This document shows positions 1-8,442 of a stretch of DNA of 20,054 bases, piece after piece; the stretch's first letter is position 1; each line of letters starts with the position of its first letter. Location: NCBI GenBank assembly GCA_009937085.1, contig JAACDD010000103.1:1-20054 (forward strand), given 5' to 3'. The notes beneath the pieces were generated by a model that did not search any database, was not told where the DNA came from, and saw only the letters and a list, made by a program, of their open reading frames with translations. The DNA comes from Bacteroidota bacterium (GTDB taxonomy: Bacteria; Bacteroidota; Bacteroidia; Flavobacteriales; Flavobacteriaceae). The position numbers were made by a program, and so were the translations under genes.

Positions 1-1095
1 GAAAAAATACTTCAAGCAGATACATGGACCGGGAAATACCTCTCTGGGAAGGCTGAAATTACGCTTCCCGAAAAGCGTAAAAAACCAAAACATGAATTGC
101 GTATTGTGGGTGCTCGTGAGCATAATCTAAAAAATATTAATGTGTCGTTTCCGCTACATATGCTCACAGTTGTAACTGGGGTTTCGGGAAGTGGTAAAAG
201 CACACTTGTGAAAGATATTTTGTTGCCCGCTGTAAAAAAGGAAAAAGATATTTATGGAGATAAATGCGGTGAGTTTACTGCACTGGAAGGAGATTTAGAT
301 AGTTTCCAAGACATACAATACATCAGTCAAAAACCGATTGGTTTGTCCTCTAGATCTAATCCTGTCACATATATTAAAGCGTATGATGATATTCGGAAAC
401 ATTACGCCCAGCAAAGTCTTTCCAAACAACGCGGATTTCAATCCAAACATTTCTCCTTTAATGTTGATGGCGGAAGATGTCCAAATTGCAAAGGGGAAGG
501 AACTGTAAAAATTGAAATGCAGTTTATGGCAGACGTTGATTTGATTTGCGATGAATGCAACGGAAAACGCTTTAAAAAAGAAGTTTTAGAAGTTAAATTT
601 GAAGGGAAATCCATTCACGATTTGCTAACCATGAGTATTGATGAAGCCATTGCCTTTTTTCAGCTTCACAAGCAAACCAAAATCGCTACGAAACTACAGC
701 CTTTACAAGATGTAGGCATGGGGTATGTAGCGCTTGGGCAGTCGTCCTCTACCCTTTCTGGCGGTGAAGCACAACGCATAAAACTGGCAAGTTTTTTACT
801 CAAAGGAGTACAAAAAAATAAGACCTTGTTTTTATTTGATGAACCCACTACCGGGCTTCATATGCATGATATCAATAAACTTGTAGGTTCGTTTCGTGCT
901 CTTATTGCGCGTGGACATTCCCTCATTGTGATAGAACACAATACTGGCCTTATTGAGCAAGCTGATTACATCATCGATTTAGGACCTGAAGGGGGTACAA
1001 AAGGGGGGAATATCTTAGCAACCGGAACTCCAGAAGAAGTAAATAAAAACAAGAAATCAAGCCTGTATAACTACCTGTTTAAGAGAAATTCTTAA
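1..1095 (+). CDS. uvrA: Excinuclease ABC subunit A (UvrA), 3' part
   Basis: UvrA is the damage-sensing ATPase of nucleotide excision repair; it acts as a dimer in the cytoplasm and loads UvrB onto lesions. The reading frame is open from the first base, so the gene starts outside the window; the 364 visible residues are the C-terminal two fifths of a roughly 940-residue family. Visible are the second ABC module: Walker A GVSGSGKST at visible residues 60-68, a zinc finger of pattern C-x2-C-x19-C-x2-C at residues 160-186 (the spacing of UvrA zinc modules), the ABC signature LSGGEAQR at 252-259, Walker B with D280/E281 in FDEPTTGLH, and the closing motifs VIEHN and DLGPEGG. A TTG at base 97 is internal, because the upstream codons (TGKYLSGK and following) are normal UvrA sequence. 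The last 17 bp overlap the convergent flippase gene. Bacteroidota may carry UvrA paralogues; I call the canonical form on motif agreement. Confidence 0.95.
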   Translation, partial: EKILQADTWTGKYLSGKAEITLPEKRKKPKHELRIVGAREHNLKNINVSFPLHMLTVVTGVSGSGKSTLVKDILLPAVKKEKDIYGDKCGEFTALEGDLDSFQDIQYISQKPIGLSSRSNPVTYIKAYDDIRKHYAQQSLSKQRGFQSKHFSFNVDGGRCPNCKGEGTVKIEMQFMADVDLICDECNGKRFKKEVLEVKFEGKSIHDLLTMSIDEAIAFFQLHKQTKIATKLQPLQDVGMGYVALGQSSSTLSGGEAQRIKLASFLLKGVQKNKTLFLFDEPTTGLHMHDINKLVGSFRALIARGHSLIVIEHNTGLIEQADYIIDLGPEGGTKGGNILATGTPEEVNKNKKSSLYNYLFKRNS

Positions 1096-2539
1096 ATCGG
1101 TTTTGTAGCATTTGATCTAAGGTAGGTGACAGTTTTAAACCAACTACTCCACTAGCGTAAACCGCAGTTATTAGAATAGATTTAAGAGCAATTTCCAACA
1201 TAGGGTGCGCATTAAAATGCACAAAAGAAATCCCCCAAAATACGATCCCGATGAGCATAAAAGCATAAAGTGTATGCTTTCCATAGGGTTGTGATCCAAA
1301 ATAAGCATATACATACCCCATGCGTATAAACGTAAACAAGACCACAAGAATCAATGTGGTACCTGCTGCGCCATTAATGCCATATATAGGAATAAAGATA
1401 ATATTCCCAATTACTACAAAAACCGCCATACATATGGTTAACAGCAGTGCCGTTTGGTATTTTTTAGAATTAATAAGAATGGTATTAGACGCGCCTGAAC
1501 TCATAGAAACTAACTTGGCGAATGAAATCATCAGCACCACCCAAATGGCATTACCGTAGCCTTTATCTTCTAATAATTCAAATAGCGATGTTATGCTTCC
1601 ATTAACTAGAAGAAAAAACCAACCGGCTAAAAGCAACAGATTTATGGAGCTGTCTTTATAAAGTTTTGCAAGTTGACTTGTATTTTTTTCATTTATGGCT
1701 TTTGCAACCATCGGATTTAAAATCTGAAATAATGCTCGCCCAGGTACTTCGATTAGCGTAGCCGTATAAATTGCAACGGAATAAAACCCCGTTTGGCTAA
1801 TGTCCAAATATTGTGGCAGCATGGTTTTATCGATATCAATGATTAAACCACCTGCAGAAGCTGCTAAAACAAGATAAAAACTATAACGAAGGAGTTCGTT
1901 TAGATTTTTAGGTTTTTGAAAGCTAAACTTGGGAAGTTTAATACGGAATGCAATAACAATCATAAGTACTAAACGCAAATAGTACAAGGCCACGAGAAGT
2001 CCGAAAAATGTATTTAAATTAATTGCATCTGCTGCATAAAGAAGCAATAATATCAAAATGCTAAGTCGTGGATAAATTTCCTTAAGCGTATTTCCCAAAA
2101 CAGATTTGAAATGAACTCTAGCCCATGAATAAAAAACTTCAAAATAAGCGGTTGCGAATGCCACCGAAAAAATCACCCAAGTATAAGATGCAATAATGGG
2201 GTTTTTGACTGAAAGTAAGGCAGCAAGACTATCGTGAAAAAAAACAGCCACAAAACCCAAAGGCAACGCAATAAACAAAGGCAATAGCACCACATAGGAT
2301 AAAAATCCTTGCTGTTCATTTTCAGCATAGCTGCTGTGAAACTTAATAATGGTTTGTGCCACGCCAAATCCAATAAGCGGCATTAAAAGGTTAGATACAG
2401 ACAACAAAAAAACCACCAAACCCTGCTTCTCGGCACCAAAAAAATAAGGATACAAAACCAACGTATTCACAGCACCAATAGCAAAGCCAAGCATGATGCT
2501 GACTAAGTTTTTTGAGGATTGTGACGTTAGGGTATTCAT
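1079..2539 (-). CDS. Polysaccharide flippase-like membrane protein (MOP/Wzx type)
   Basis: The 486-residue product is hydrophobic almost throughout, with about 12 to 14 predicted membrane segments and short loops, and no signal peptide beyond the first helix. Length, the N-terminal pattern (a serine/asparagine-rich cytoplasmic start, then a helix leading into YPYFFGAEKQG) and topology fit the polysaccharide biosynthesis/Wzx branch of the MOP exporter superfamily, which moves lipid-linked sugars across the inner membrane. The substrate cannot be read from the sequence. The ATG at 2539 overlaps the stop of the upstream glycosyltransferase by 4 bp (ATGA), so the genes are probably translationally coupled. 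It is the last gene of the leftward operon, and its stop lies inside the 3' end of convergent uvrA. The flippase role is inferred from family resemblance plus the neighbouring glycosyltransferase; another MOP-superfamily transporter remains possible. Confidence 0.82.
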   Translation of the reverse strand: MNTLTSQSSKNLVSIMLGFAIGAVNTLVLYPYFFGAEKQGLVVFLLSVSNLLMPLIGFGVAQTIIKFHSSYAENEQQGFLSYVVLLPLFIALPLGFVAVFFHDSLAALLSVKNPIIASYTWVIFSVAFATAYFEVFYSWARVHFKSVLGNTLKEIYPRLSILILLLLYAADAINLNTFFGLLVALYYLRLVLMIVIAFRIKLPKFSFQKPKNLNELLRYSFYLVLAASAGGLIIDIDKTMLPQYLDISQTGFYSVAIYTATLIEVPGRALFQILNPMVAKAINEKNTSQLAKLYKDSSINLLLLAGWFFLLVNGSITSLFELLEDKGYGNAIWVVLMISFAKLVSMSSGASNTILINSKKYQTALLLTICMAVFVVIGNIIFIPIYGINGAAGTTLILVVLFTFIRMGYVYAYFGSQPYGKHTLYAFMLIGIVFWGISFVHFNAHPMLEIALKSILITAVYASGVVGLKLSPTLDQMLQNRFKNFS

Positions 2540-3780
2540 GCGTTTTCCAGTATAAATGTTAGGTATTTTTGCGCTATTGCTTCGCGCTGGTATGACTCAA
2601 TTTCCTTGCTTTGAAATGGAGTGTCAGTTCCTGTAAACCAATGAAGTAAGGTAGATTTTATCTTTTCCTTTTCCTTAAATGAGCAATAAACACCTAATTG
2701 GTGTGCAGCAAACAAAGATTCCATATCACTCGGTTTAGGTCCGATTCCTAAAACAGGACGATTAGCCGCCATATACTCAAATAGTTTTCCATGAATGATG
2801 TTGTGCGTGTCTGGCATATCAATTCCCAACAATAATAGGGCTTTTGCATTTGGTAAGCGTGTGTCTAGTTGCACTTTTGATTGATATCCTAAGAATTTTA
2901 CACAATTATCAATACCTAATCGATGTACTTCTTCCTTGACACTTTCAGCGACTTTCCCATACATTTCAAGTGAAAATTGGGAGGCAAAATCGTCATTTTC
3001 TTGTGTGAGTTCTGAAATAGATTCCCATAATAGCTTTGGGTTTTGCTGTGCTTTTAAACTTCCAGCATATACCAACGCATTGTGATTTGAGGTTTTTGTC
3101 AGTATTCGCTCAAAGCCGTTTGTTAATACCGAAACTGCTTTAGCGTGCTTTTCAAATTCCTTTGCTAAGGAGGGCGCGGTTACCACTATCCGATCTGCTG
3201 TTTTTAAAACGCGCTCTTGCAACTGCTTGTGCTTACATTTTGCGCCTTTAGCCATGGGTAAACTTTTGTTTTGGAAAAATCCAACCCATGGATCTCGAAA
3301 ATCAGCAATCCAATGCACATCATATACACTTTTTATTTTTAGTCCAACAAGGTGCATTGAATGTGGAGGTCCAGAAGTTATAAGCACATCAAAAGGGGTT
3401 TTTGAATGCTTTTTTAAAACGGATTTGGAAGCTGCTTTTGCCCAAAACACACGCGCATCTGGAATAAACAAATTAGCACGCACAAAGCGCATCAACTTAC
3501 TTTTAAAACTTTTAGCTCGACCAATATTTTCGCCAATAGTTTTTTTGCTGTTCTGAAGTGGTTCCCATCCATTAACATAAACCACATCAATATTCTTGTC
3601 AATTATATTCACCAATGCGTTATCTGTCTCTGCAACGCGAGGATTAGCAGGAATGAACACAGTGACTTTCACTCCATTTTTGGCAAAGTGATTTGCAAAA
3701 AACAACCAACGTTGTACTCCTGAACCCCCTGAAGGCGGCCAATAGTACACAACCAACGCAATATGTTTGGGATTATCCAA
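2536..3780 (-). CDS. GT-B fold glycosyltransferase (GT4-like)
   Basis: This 414-residue cytoplasmic protein most likely transfers a sugar from a nucleotide-sugar donor onto a glycan intermediate. The N-terminal acceptor half opens with a beta-strand and glycine-rich loop, YYWPPSGGSGVQRW at residues 12-25, followed by DFRDPW at 160-165. The C-terminal donor half contains YAGSL and KLFEYMAANRP around E335, matching the GT4 region where the conserved glutamate contacts the donor. There is no signal peptide or membrane span. The start must be TTG at 3780: in-frame codons upstream reach a stop after eight codons without any ATG or GTG, and starting later would remove the glycine-rich loop. The gene overlaps the yfhO-like gene by 8 bp upstream and the flippase by 4 bp downstream. 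Donor and acceptor are unknown. Confidence 0.85.
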   Translation of the reverse strand: MDNPKHIALVVYYWPPSGGSGVQRWLFFANHFAKNGVKVTVFIPANPRVAETDNALVNIIDKNIDVVYVNGWEPLQNSKKTIGENIGRAKSFKSKLMRFVRANLFIPDARVFWAKAASKSVLKKHSKTPFDVLITSGPPHSMHLVGLKIKSVYDVHWIADFRDPWVGFFQNKSLPMAKGAKCKHKQLQERVLKTADRIVVTAPSLAKEFEKHAKAVSVLTNGFERILTKTSNHNALVYAGSLKAQQNPKLLWESISELTQENDDFASQFSLEMYGKVAESVKEEVHRLGIDNCVKFLGYQSKVQLDTRLPNAKALLLLGIDMPDTHNIIHGKLFEYMAANRPVLGIGPKPSDMESLFAAHQLGVYCSFKEKEKIKSTLLHWFTGTDTPFQSKEIESYQREAIAQKYLTFILENA

Positions 3781-6163
3781 TGGCTTTGGGTTTACGCAGA
3801 ATCAAACCAATTGAAAGTAAAAAAATCAACCACCCAGATGCCATAAAAAGTGTACCACTACGAATGACATCAGGTTCAAATTTAAAAATCAGCTTATGTG
3901 AACCCGGGGGAACGACTACGCCACGAAGCAAATAATTTACGTTGAAATGATTGATGGGGTCGTTGTTTAAATAAACCTTCCACCCATTTGGGTAATACAT
4001 TTCAGAAAATACCGCCAAACGTTTGTGCGACACATTTATATTGTATTGTAACAAATTATTTCGATGTGCTGTAAGTGTTATTTTATCGGATGCATCAGAC
4101 TTATATATAGTTGCTTCCAATTCTTGAGACAATGCCTGTGTTTTTGGATTAATTTTCCCTAATTGTATCATTTCCTCATTTGCTGAATTTACCGAAATGA
4201 GTTCGTCAACTAGCCAAGCAGCACCCAATGCCGATTGGCGTGATGCGTAACCATTTTCAAGAGCAGGATCCAATACATATTTCACATTTAACATATCTAA
4301 AACGATACTGTCTTCTTGTTGCAAATAAAAATCATACACTTCCTGTAAAGCTGCAGGTTTTGCGCCATGGTAACCGCCAATAGTTCGGTGGAAATAAGCG
4401 GTACGAGCATTTGAAAACCCTAAACGAGGTTCGAAAACACGATAGCGTGAGGTGTCCTTTAAAATTTCTTTGTCTTCTGGTATAGCTACAAAAGCTTTTT
4501 TCTGTTGATATGAAGACACAAATTGATCTTCATCAAAATAGCTGCGGTTTTGTTTCCACAAATCGGAAAATGCCAATACAATTAACAGTAATACAAATAA
4601 CGGTGACGCTATTTTTTTACGCCAATACAGAAGTATAACACCAACTATAAGGAGAACGAATACTAGGATTTGAATAATTGTATCCCAAAGAAGGGCTGCG
4701 CGGGCTTCCTTTAACGGCTTCATTACTTCAGGATATTGCGCAAATGGCTCATAAGAAGACGTAAACGAAAAGAATCCTTTTGCACCAGCAATCAAGAATA
4801 AAATTAAGGCTACAAAAAAAGAAAACACATAAAAGCATTTAAGTAATTTTTTTCGAGAAAAACTACTGTCCTTAACTAAAAACTGAACGCCTAACATTGC
4901 TGCAAATGGCACACAAAACATGATCATAATTTGTGCTGAACTAACGGCTCTAAACTTATTGTATAAAGGCAAATAATCGATAAAAAATTGGGTAAGCGCA
5001 GGTACATGTTTCCCCCAAGAAAATAAGAGTGAAACAGCTATTGTGATAAGTAATATGAGTCGGGTTTTACGATTGGTTGTAAGTAGTCCGAGTAAGGCAA
5101 AAAACAATACTACAATTCCCAAATAAACAGGAGCCGCAACTATGGGTTGATCACCCCAATAAGGACGCGCGTATCTGAAAATGGTATTCGCTGATTCAGC
5201 GTCTAGAGTTCGAAGAAACTTTACAAAATCACTATCCATGGGAAAGCTTGCGCTTGAGCTACCACCCACCACGTTTGGTGCAAAAAAAGTTAACGTCTCA
5301 AAGATGCCATAGCTGTATTCCGTAATATAATCGAAAGATAAACCTGCTGTAGCTTCTTTGGGTGAACCGTCGGGGTTTATTGTGAGTTCAGAGGCACTTC
5401 GCGTGCTAAATTTGGTGTACTCTAGTGTCGCTAAAACGCCTTGTGCATTGAGTAAAAGCGCTATTAGTCCAGCTGCAATCAATTTCCCTAAAGGTTTTAA
5501 AAGCAATTGAAATCCATCTTTACGCCAGGTCCAAAAACTCCAAAACAACACTGAAATCCCAGCCATTATAAGTGTGTAATACGTCATTTGAAGGTGATTG
5601 GCGTGTAGTTGTAATGCCAAGCCAAGTGCAAACCACACAAATCCAAGTTTCTTTTTATCAATTAAAACTTGAAACAATCCTAAAAACAGTAACGGCGCAT
5701 ACGCCAATGCCATTGCTTTGGTGTTATGGCCAACCATCAAAATGACAATATAGTAGGTTGAAAACCCGTATGCCAATGCTCCAAAAATAGAGATGGGAAT
5801 AGAAAACCGCCTACTTTGCGCAAACAGATAAAAAAAGAATAAATACAAAAAAAGCATATCGGCAGGGCGTGGTAAAAACCGAAGGGCGCTATCGATGTAG
5901 CGCAACACATCAAAAGGATAACGAGGTGTGATTTGATATGTGGGCATTCCCACAAAAGCATTGTCAATCCAATACGGCTCTTCATTAAATGTCGCACGAT
6001 GTTCTAAAACTTGACGTTGCATTCCCTTAAACTGAACAATATCAGATTGAACAAGTGCTTTTCCAGAGAGAACAGGATAGAAGTATAACAACGAAATGGC
6101 AGCAAATAATAGCGTCACAAGTACGTGAGGCAGCAAAAAACGGAGCTTAAGAAGTTGCATCAT
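3773..6163 (-). CDS. YfhO-family integral membrane protein, GT-C-like
   Basis: The 796-residue product has a short cytoplasmic start, a first membrane helix at about residues 10-30, an extracytoplasmic loop with QSDIVQ and an acidic/aromatic stretch, then many hydrophobic segments to about residue 520. A long soluble region follows, and a last helix and basic end near 770-796. This is the architecture of the bacterial YfhO membrane family; Bacillus YfhO is linked to glycosylation of lipoteichoic acid on the outer face of the membrane. The aspartate in the first loop sits where GT-C enzymes place a catalytic acid, which is an inference. The soluble part includes RYRVFEPR and the motif YYPNGWKVYLN, typical of the family. 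Two consecutive ATG codons (6163 and 6160) could both start it. It is first in the operon, with a TAnnTTTG box 4 bp upstream. It probably glycosylates a lipid-linked or surface polymer with the next two genes. Confidence 0.85.
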   Translation of the reverse strand: MMQLLKLRFLLPHVLVTLLFAAISLLYFYPVLSGKALVQSDIVQFKGMQRQVLEHRATFNEEPYWIDNAFVGMPTYQITPRYPFDVLRYIDSALRFLPRPADMLFLYLFFFYLFAQSRRFSIPISIFGALAYGFSTYYIVILMVGHNTKAMALAYAPLLFLGLFQVLIDKKKLGFVWFALGLALQLHANHLQMTYYTLIMAGISVLFWSFWTWRKDGFQLLLKPLGKLIAAGLIALLLNAQGVLATLEYTKFSTRSASELTINPDGSPKEATAGLSFDYITEYSYGIFETLTFFAPNVVGGSSSASFPMDSDFVKFLRTLDAESANTIFRYARPYWGDQPIVAAPVYLGIVVLFFALLGLLTTNRKTRLILLITIAVSLLFSWGKHVPALTQFFIDYLPLYNKFRAVSSAQIMIMFCVPFAAMLGVQFLVKDSSFSRKKLLKCFYVFSFFVALILFLIAGAKGFFSFTSSYEPFAQYPEVMKPLKEARAALLWDTIIQILVFVLLIVGVILLYWRKKIASPLFVLLLIVLAFSDLWKQNRSYFDEDQFVSSYQQKKAFVAIPEDKEILKDTSRYRVFEPRLGFSNARTAYFHRTIGGYHGAKPAALQEVYDFYLQQEDSIVLDMLNVKYVLDPALENGYASRQSALGAAWLVDELISVNSANEEMIQLGKINPKTQALSQELEATIYKSDASDKITLTAHRNNLLQYNINVSHKRLAVFSEMYYPNGWKVYLNNDPINHFNVNYLLRGVVVPPGSHKLIFKFEPDVIRSGTLFMASGWLIFLLSIGLILRKPKAIG

Positions 6164-6167
6164 CTTT

Positions 6168-6194
6168 CAAAAATACAACTCTATCCGTAACCAA
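6168..6194 (-). promoter_or_regulatory. Putative promoter of the leftward glycan operon
   Basis: Read on the minus strand, TATTTTTG at 6175-6168 matches the Bacteroidota -7 element TAnnTTTG, and a TTG lies 16 bp further upstream at 6194-6192, slightly closer than the usual spacing of about 19. The box ends only 4 bp before the first ATG, so the leader would be very short or absent. Assignment is by consensus only. Confidence 0.45.
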
Positions 6195-6212
6195 CAGAAT
6201 TTATAATTCATG

Positions 6213-6220
6213 TATCTTTG
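6213..6220 (+). promoter_or_regulatory. TAnnTTTG promoter element of the barrel-protein operon
   Basis: TATCTTTG is an exact match to the Bacteroidota -7 element, and the same octamer occurs before pheT. No TTG is present about 19 bp upstream, so the -33 half is weak. Only 3 bp separate the box from the ATG at 6224; if it is used, transcription starts at or just inside the start codon. Confidence 0.45.
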
Positions 6221-6223
6221 AAT

Positions 6224-7315
6224 ATGCACAAGTCTATTACACATTTTTGGGCTGCATTGCTTAGCATCTTTATAATGAGTGCTTCCAATGCGCAATACAC
6301 CGAAGTGATAAACAGCAATAGACCCAGCCAATCTATGGGTGCATTTAGTGTTGGTAAAAATGTATATCAGTGGGAACAAGGCATTTCCTTTAGGCAAGGT
6401 GCTTTTGACTCATTCTACAATGCATCTTATTCGGGATTTGGAACACGAATACAACTTCGCGCTGGTATTTTGAAGGAACAACTCGAAGTGCTAGGAACTG
6501 TAGATTATCAATTAGATGAACTTACGTTTGAAAATGCTCTTGGCAAAATAACAAGCAATCGTAAAGGCATTCGCGATTTGTCAGCAGGGGTAAAATACCT
6601 CGTTTATGATCCCTTTCGCAATACCAAAAAGTATAAACCCAATTTGTATAGTTATCACGCAAATACCCGTATTCGTTGGCGCGATTTGATTCCTGCCGTC
6701 TCCGTTTATGCTGGAGCGCAATTTGCTACTGGTGGCATTTATCCGTATCAAGAATCGTTTTACACGCTGTTTAACTTTAATTATCAACCAATTATAGAAC
6801 CTGCTGTTTCTGGAACTGCCATGCTTATTTTACAACAGCATTTAAAACCCGGGCTTGTATTGGTCCACAATGTTGGTATGCGATATATTACAGCTGATAT
6901 CCAACAGAAAAAACTAATAGGAACACTGACGTATAGTACTCGTGATAAGTGGTCGGTGTTTGGAGAATATCAATATGACGATAGTCCGCTATATAGCGAT
7001 GTAACCCTTGGCGCAGGAATAGCATATTTGCTTACTGACGACCTTCAATTGGATCTTGCGGTACAACACAATATAAAAACAACACCAAAACTATTAATGG
7101 CAGGTGTTGGTATTTCGTATCGGATTGACAAACACAATATATGGGTTGGACAACCACAAGACTTAAAAGAGGTTAAGCAAAGTCGCATAGACCGAAAAAA
7201 TGCCTTTAAAGAAGGAAAAGCAGCACGAAAAGCTGAAAAACGCACCAATAAAGGACTACGTAAATTGGATAAAAAACAAAAGCGCATTGAGCGCAAGTTA
7301 AATAAGATGCGATGA
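6224..7315 (+). CDS. Outer-membrane beta-barrel protein (transporter-like) with basic C-terminal tail
   Basis: The 363-residue product begins with a clear signal peptide: a basic start, a hydrophobic core to about residue 20 and probable cleavage after SNA at residue 23. The mature part opens with NSNRPSQSMGAFSVGKNVYQ, then alternating polar/aromatic strands of a barrel, resembling the MetA-pathway/transporter-like outer-membrane family common in Flavobacteria. The barrel seems to end near SYRIDKHNIWVG. The last 51 residues are different: 22 are lysine or arginine, six are acidic, and they look helical. A longer start at TTG 6218 adds two residues, but ATG 6224 begins the signal peptide better and the TTG is part of the promoter box. 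The stop overlaps the next ATG by 4 bp (ATGA). Cargo is unknown. The tail would probably lie in the periplasm, which is inferred from topology only. Confidence 0.75.
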   Translation: MHKSITHFWAALLSIFIMSASNAQYTEVINSNRPSQSMGAFSVGKNVYQWEQGISFRQGAFDSFYNASYSGFGTRIQLRAGILKEQLEVLGTVDYQLDELTFENALGKITSNRKGIRDLSAGVKYLVYDPFRNTKKYKPNLYSYHANTRIRWRDLIPAVSVYAGAQFATGGIYPYQESFYTLFNFNYQPIIEPAVSGTAMLILQQHLKPGLVLVHNVGMRYITADIQQKKLIGTLTYSTRDKWSVFGEYQYDDSPLYSDVTLGAGIAYLLTDDLQLDLAVQHNIKTTPKLLMAGVGISYRIDKHNIWVGQPQDLKEVKQSRIDRKNAFKEGKAARKAEKRTNKGLRKLDKKQKRIERKLNKMR

Positions 7316-8442
7316 TAGAGATTATTGAGGTTAAAAACAGACGGCAATACCGCGAGTTTTTTAGGTTTCCTTTTGTGCTCTATCGAAATTGCCCACAATG
7401 GGTTCCGCCGATAACCAAAGAGGAAGAAGACATATTTAATCCCAAAAAAAACAAGGTATTTAATCATGCAATGGCCCGGCTATTTTTGGCAATCAAAAAT
7501 GGCAAAACCGTTGGGCGAATTGCCGCTATGATTAATTGGGTTGAGGTAGAAGAATTAAAAAAGACCAAAGTCCGCTTTGGATGGTATGACACCATAGATG
7601 ATATTGAAGTAAGCAAAAAACTAATTGAAGCGGTTGAAGGTATTGCCATTGCAGAAGGCATGACCTACATTGAAGGTCCAATGGGGTTTTCAAATATGGA
7701 CAAAGCCGGTCTTTTGGTCAAGGGATTTGAACACATGAATACCATGATTACGTGGTATCATCACCCCTATCAAAAAGAACATTTAGAGCAATTAGGGCTC
7801 GTAAAACAAAGTGAATGGATAGAGTTTAAAATTGATATTTACGATGCCAAAGATGCCCCTGAAAAAGTAAAAAAGTTTGCGCAAGTAATCAAAGAACGAT
7901 ACAAGCTTAAAAGTTTAGATTTTAAATCGACAACTGATGTTGAACCCCGAGTAGATGAAATGTTTGATTTACTCAATCAAACCTATAACAAACTGCAATC
8001 TTTTGTGCCTATTCAGCAGCATCAAATTGAGCATTACAAAACCAAATACCTTCCCTACGTACACCCCGATTTTATAAAGTGTATTGTGGATGAAAACGAC
8101 GAAATGATTGGGTTTACCATTACCATGCCATCGTTCACGGCTGCGCTTAAGAAAATCAACGGGAAAATGTTCCCGTTTGGATTGTTTCATTTGTGGCGCG
8201 CCCAACGGAAAAACAATCGGGCAGCGTTTTACCTAATCGGCATCAAAGAAAGTTATCAAAACAAAGGGGTAACAGCCATTATCTTCCAAGAGATTCAAGA
8301 CATGTTTAACCGCCGTGGGATAACTGCCGTAGAAACCAATCCCGAATTAGAAGAAAACAAAGCCATTCAGGCCCTTTGGAAAAACTATCAGCACGAGTTG
8401 CACAAACGCCGTCGCACCTATCGTAAAGAAATACGCTTTTGA
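7312..8442 (+). CDS. GNAT-fold acyltransferase-like protein of unknown substrate
   Basis: The 376-residue soluble protein belongs to a family common in Bacteroidota that is usually described only as N-acetyltransferase-like and sometimes mislabelled GTP cyclohydrolase. An N-terminal part contains FPFVLYRNCPQWVPP and the strand pair FLAIKNGKTVGRIAAMIN, typical of the first half of a GNAT fold. A central part has EGPMGFSNMDKAGLLVKGFE. A C-terminal part has a second GNAT-like half with YQNKGVTA at residues 315-322, resembling the acyl-CoA pyrophosphate-binding loop (Q/R-x-x-G-x-G/A) in degenerate form. No membrane segment or signal peptide is visible. It starts at an ATG overlapping the barrel gene's stop by 4 bp, and its own stop overlaps the TTG start of mnmE by 3 bp, so all three are probably one transcript. 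Substrate, and even catalytic activity, cannot be inferred. Confidence 0.75.
   Translation: MIEIIEVKNRRQYREFFRFPFVLYRNCPQWVPPITKEEEDIFNPKKNKVFNHAMARLFLAIKNGKTVGRIAAMINWVEVEELKKTKVRFGWYDTIDDIEVSKKLIEAVEGIAIAEGMTYIEGPMGFSNMDKAGLLVKGFEHMNTMITWYHHPYQKEHLEQLGLVKQSEWIEFKIDIYDAKDAPEKVKKFAQVIKERYKLKSLDFKSTTDVEPRVDEMFDLLNQTYNKLQSFVPIQQHQIEHYKTKYLPYVHPDFIKCIVDENDEMIGFTITMPSFTAALKKINGKMFPFGLFHLWRAQRKNNRAAFYLIGIKESYQNKGVTAIIFQEIQDMFNRRGITAVETNPELEENKAIQALWKNYQHELHKRRRTYRKEIRF

Noticed and set aside
97..99. TTG as start of uvrA
   Set aside because: The frame is open to base 1 and the upstream residues match UvrA, so the gene is truncated by the window, not started here.
7045..7467. 140-aa open frame on the minus strand across the barrel/GNAT junction
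   Set aside because: It is the complement of the lysine-rich tail, which gives a leucine/phenylalanine-rich pseudo-protein; both opposite genes are well supported.
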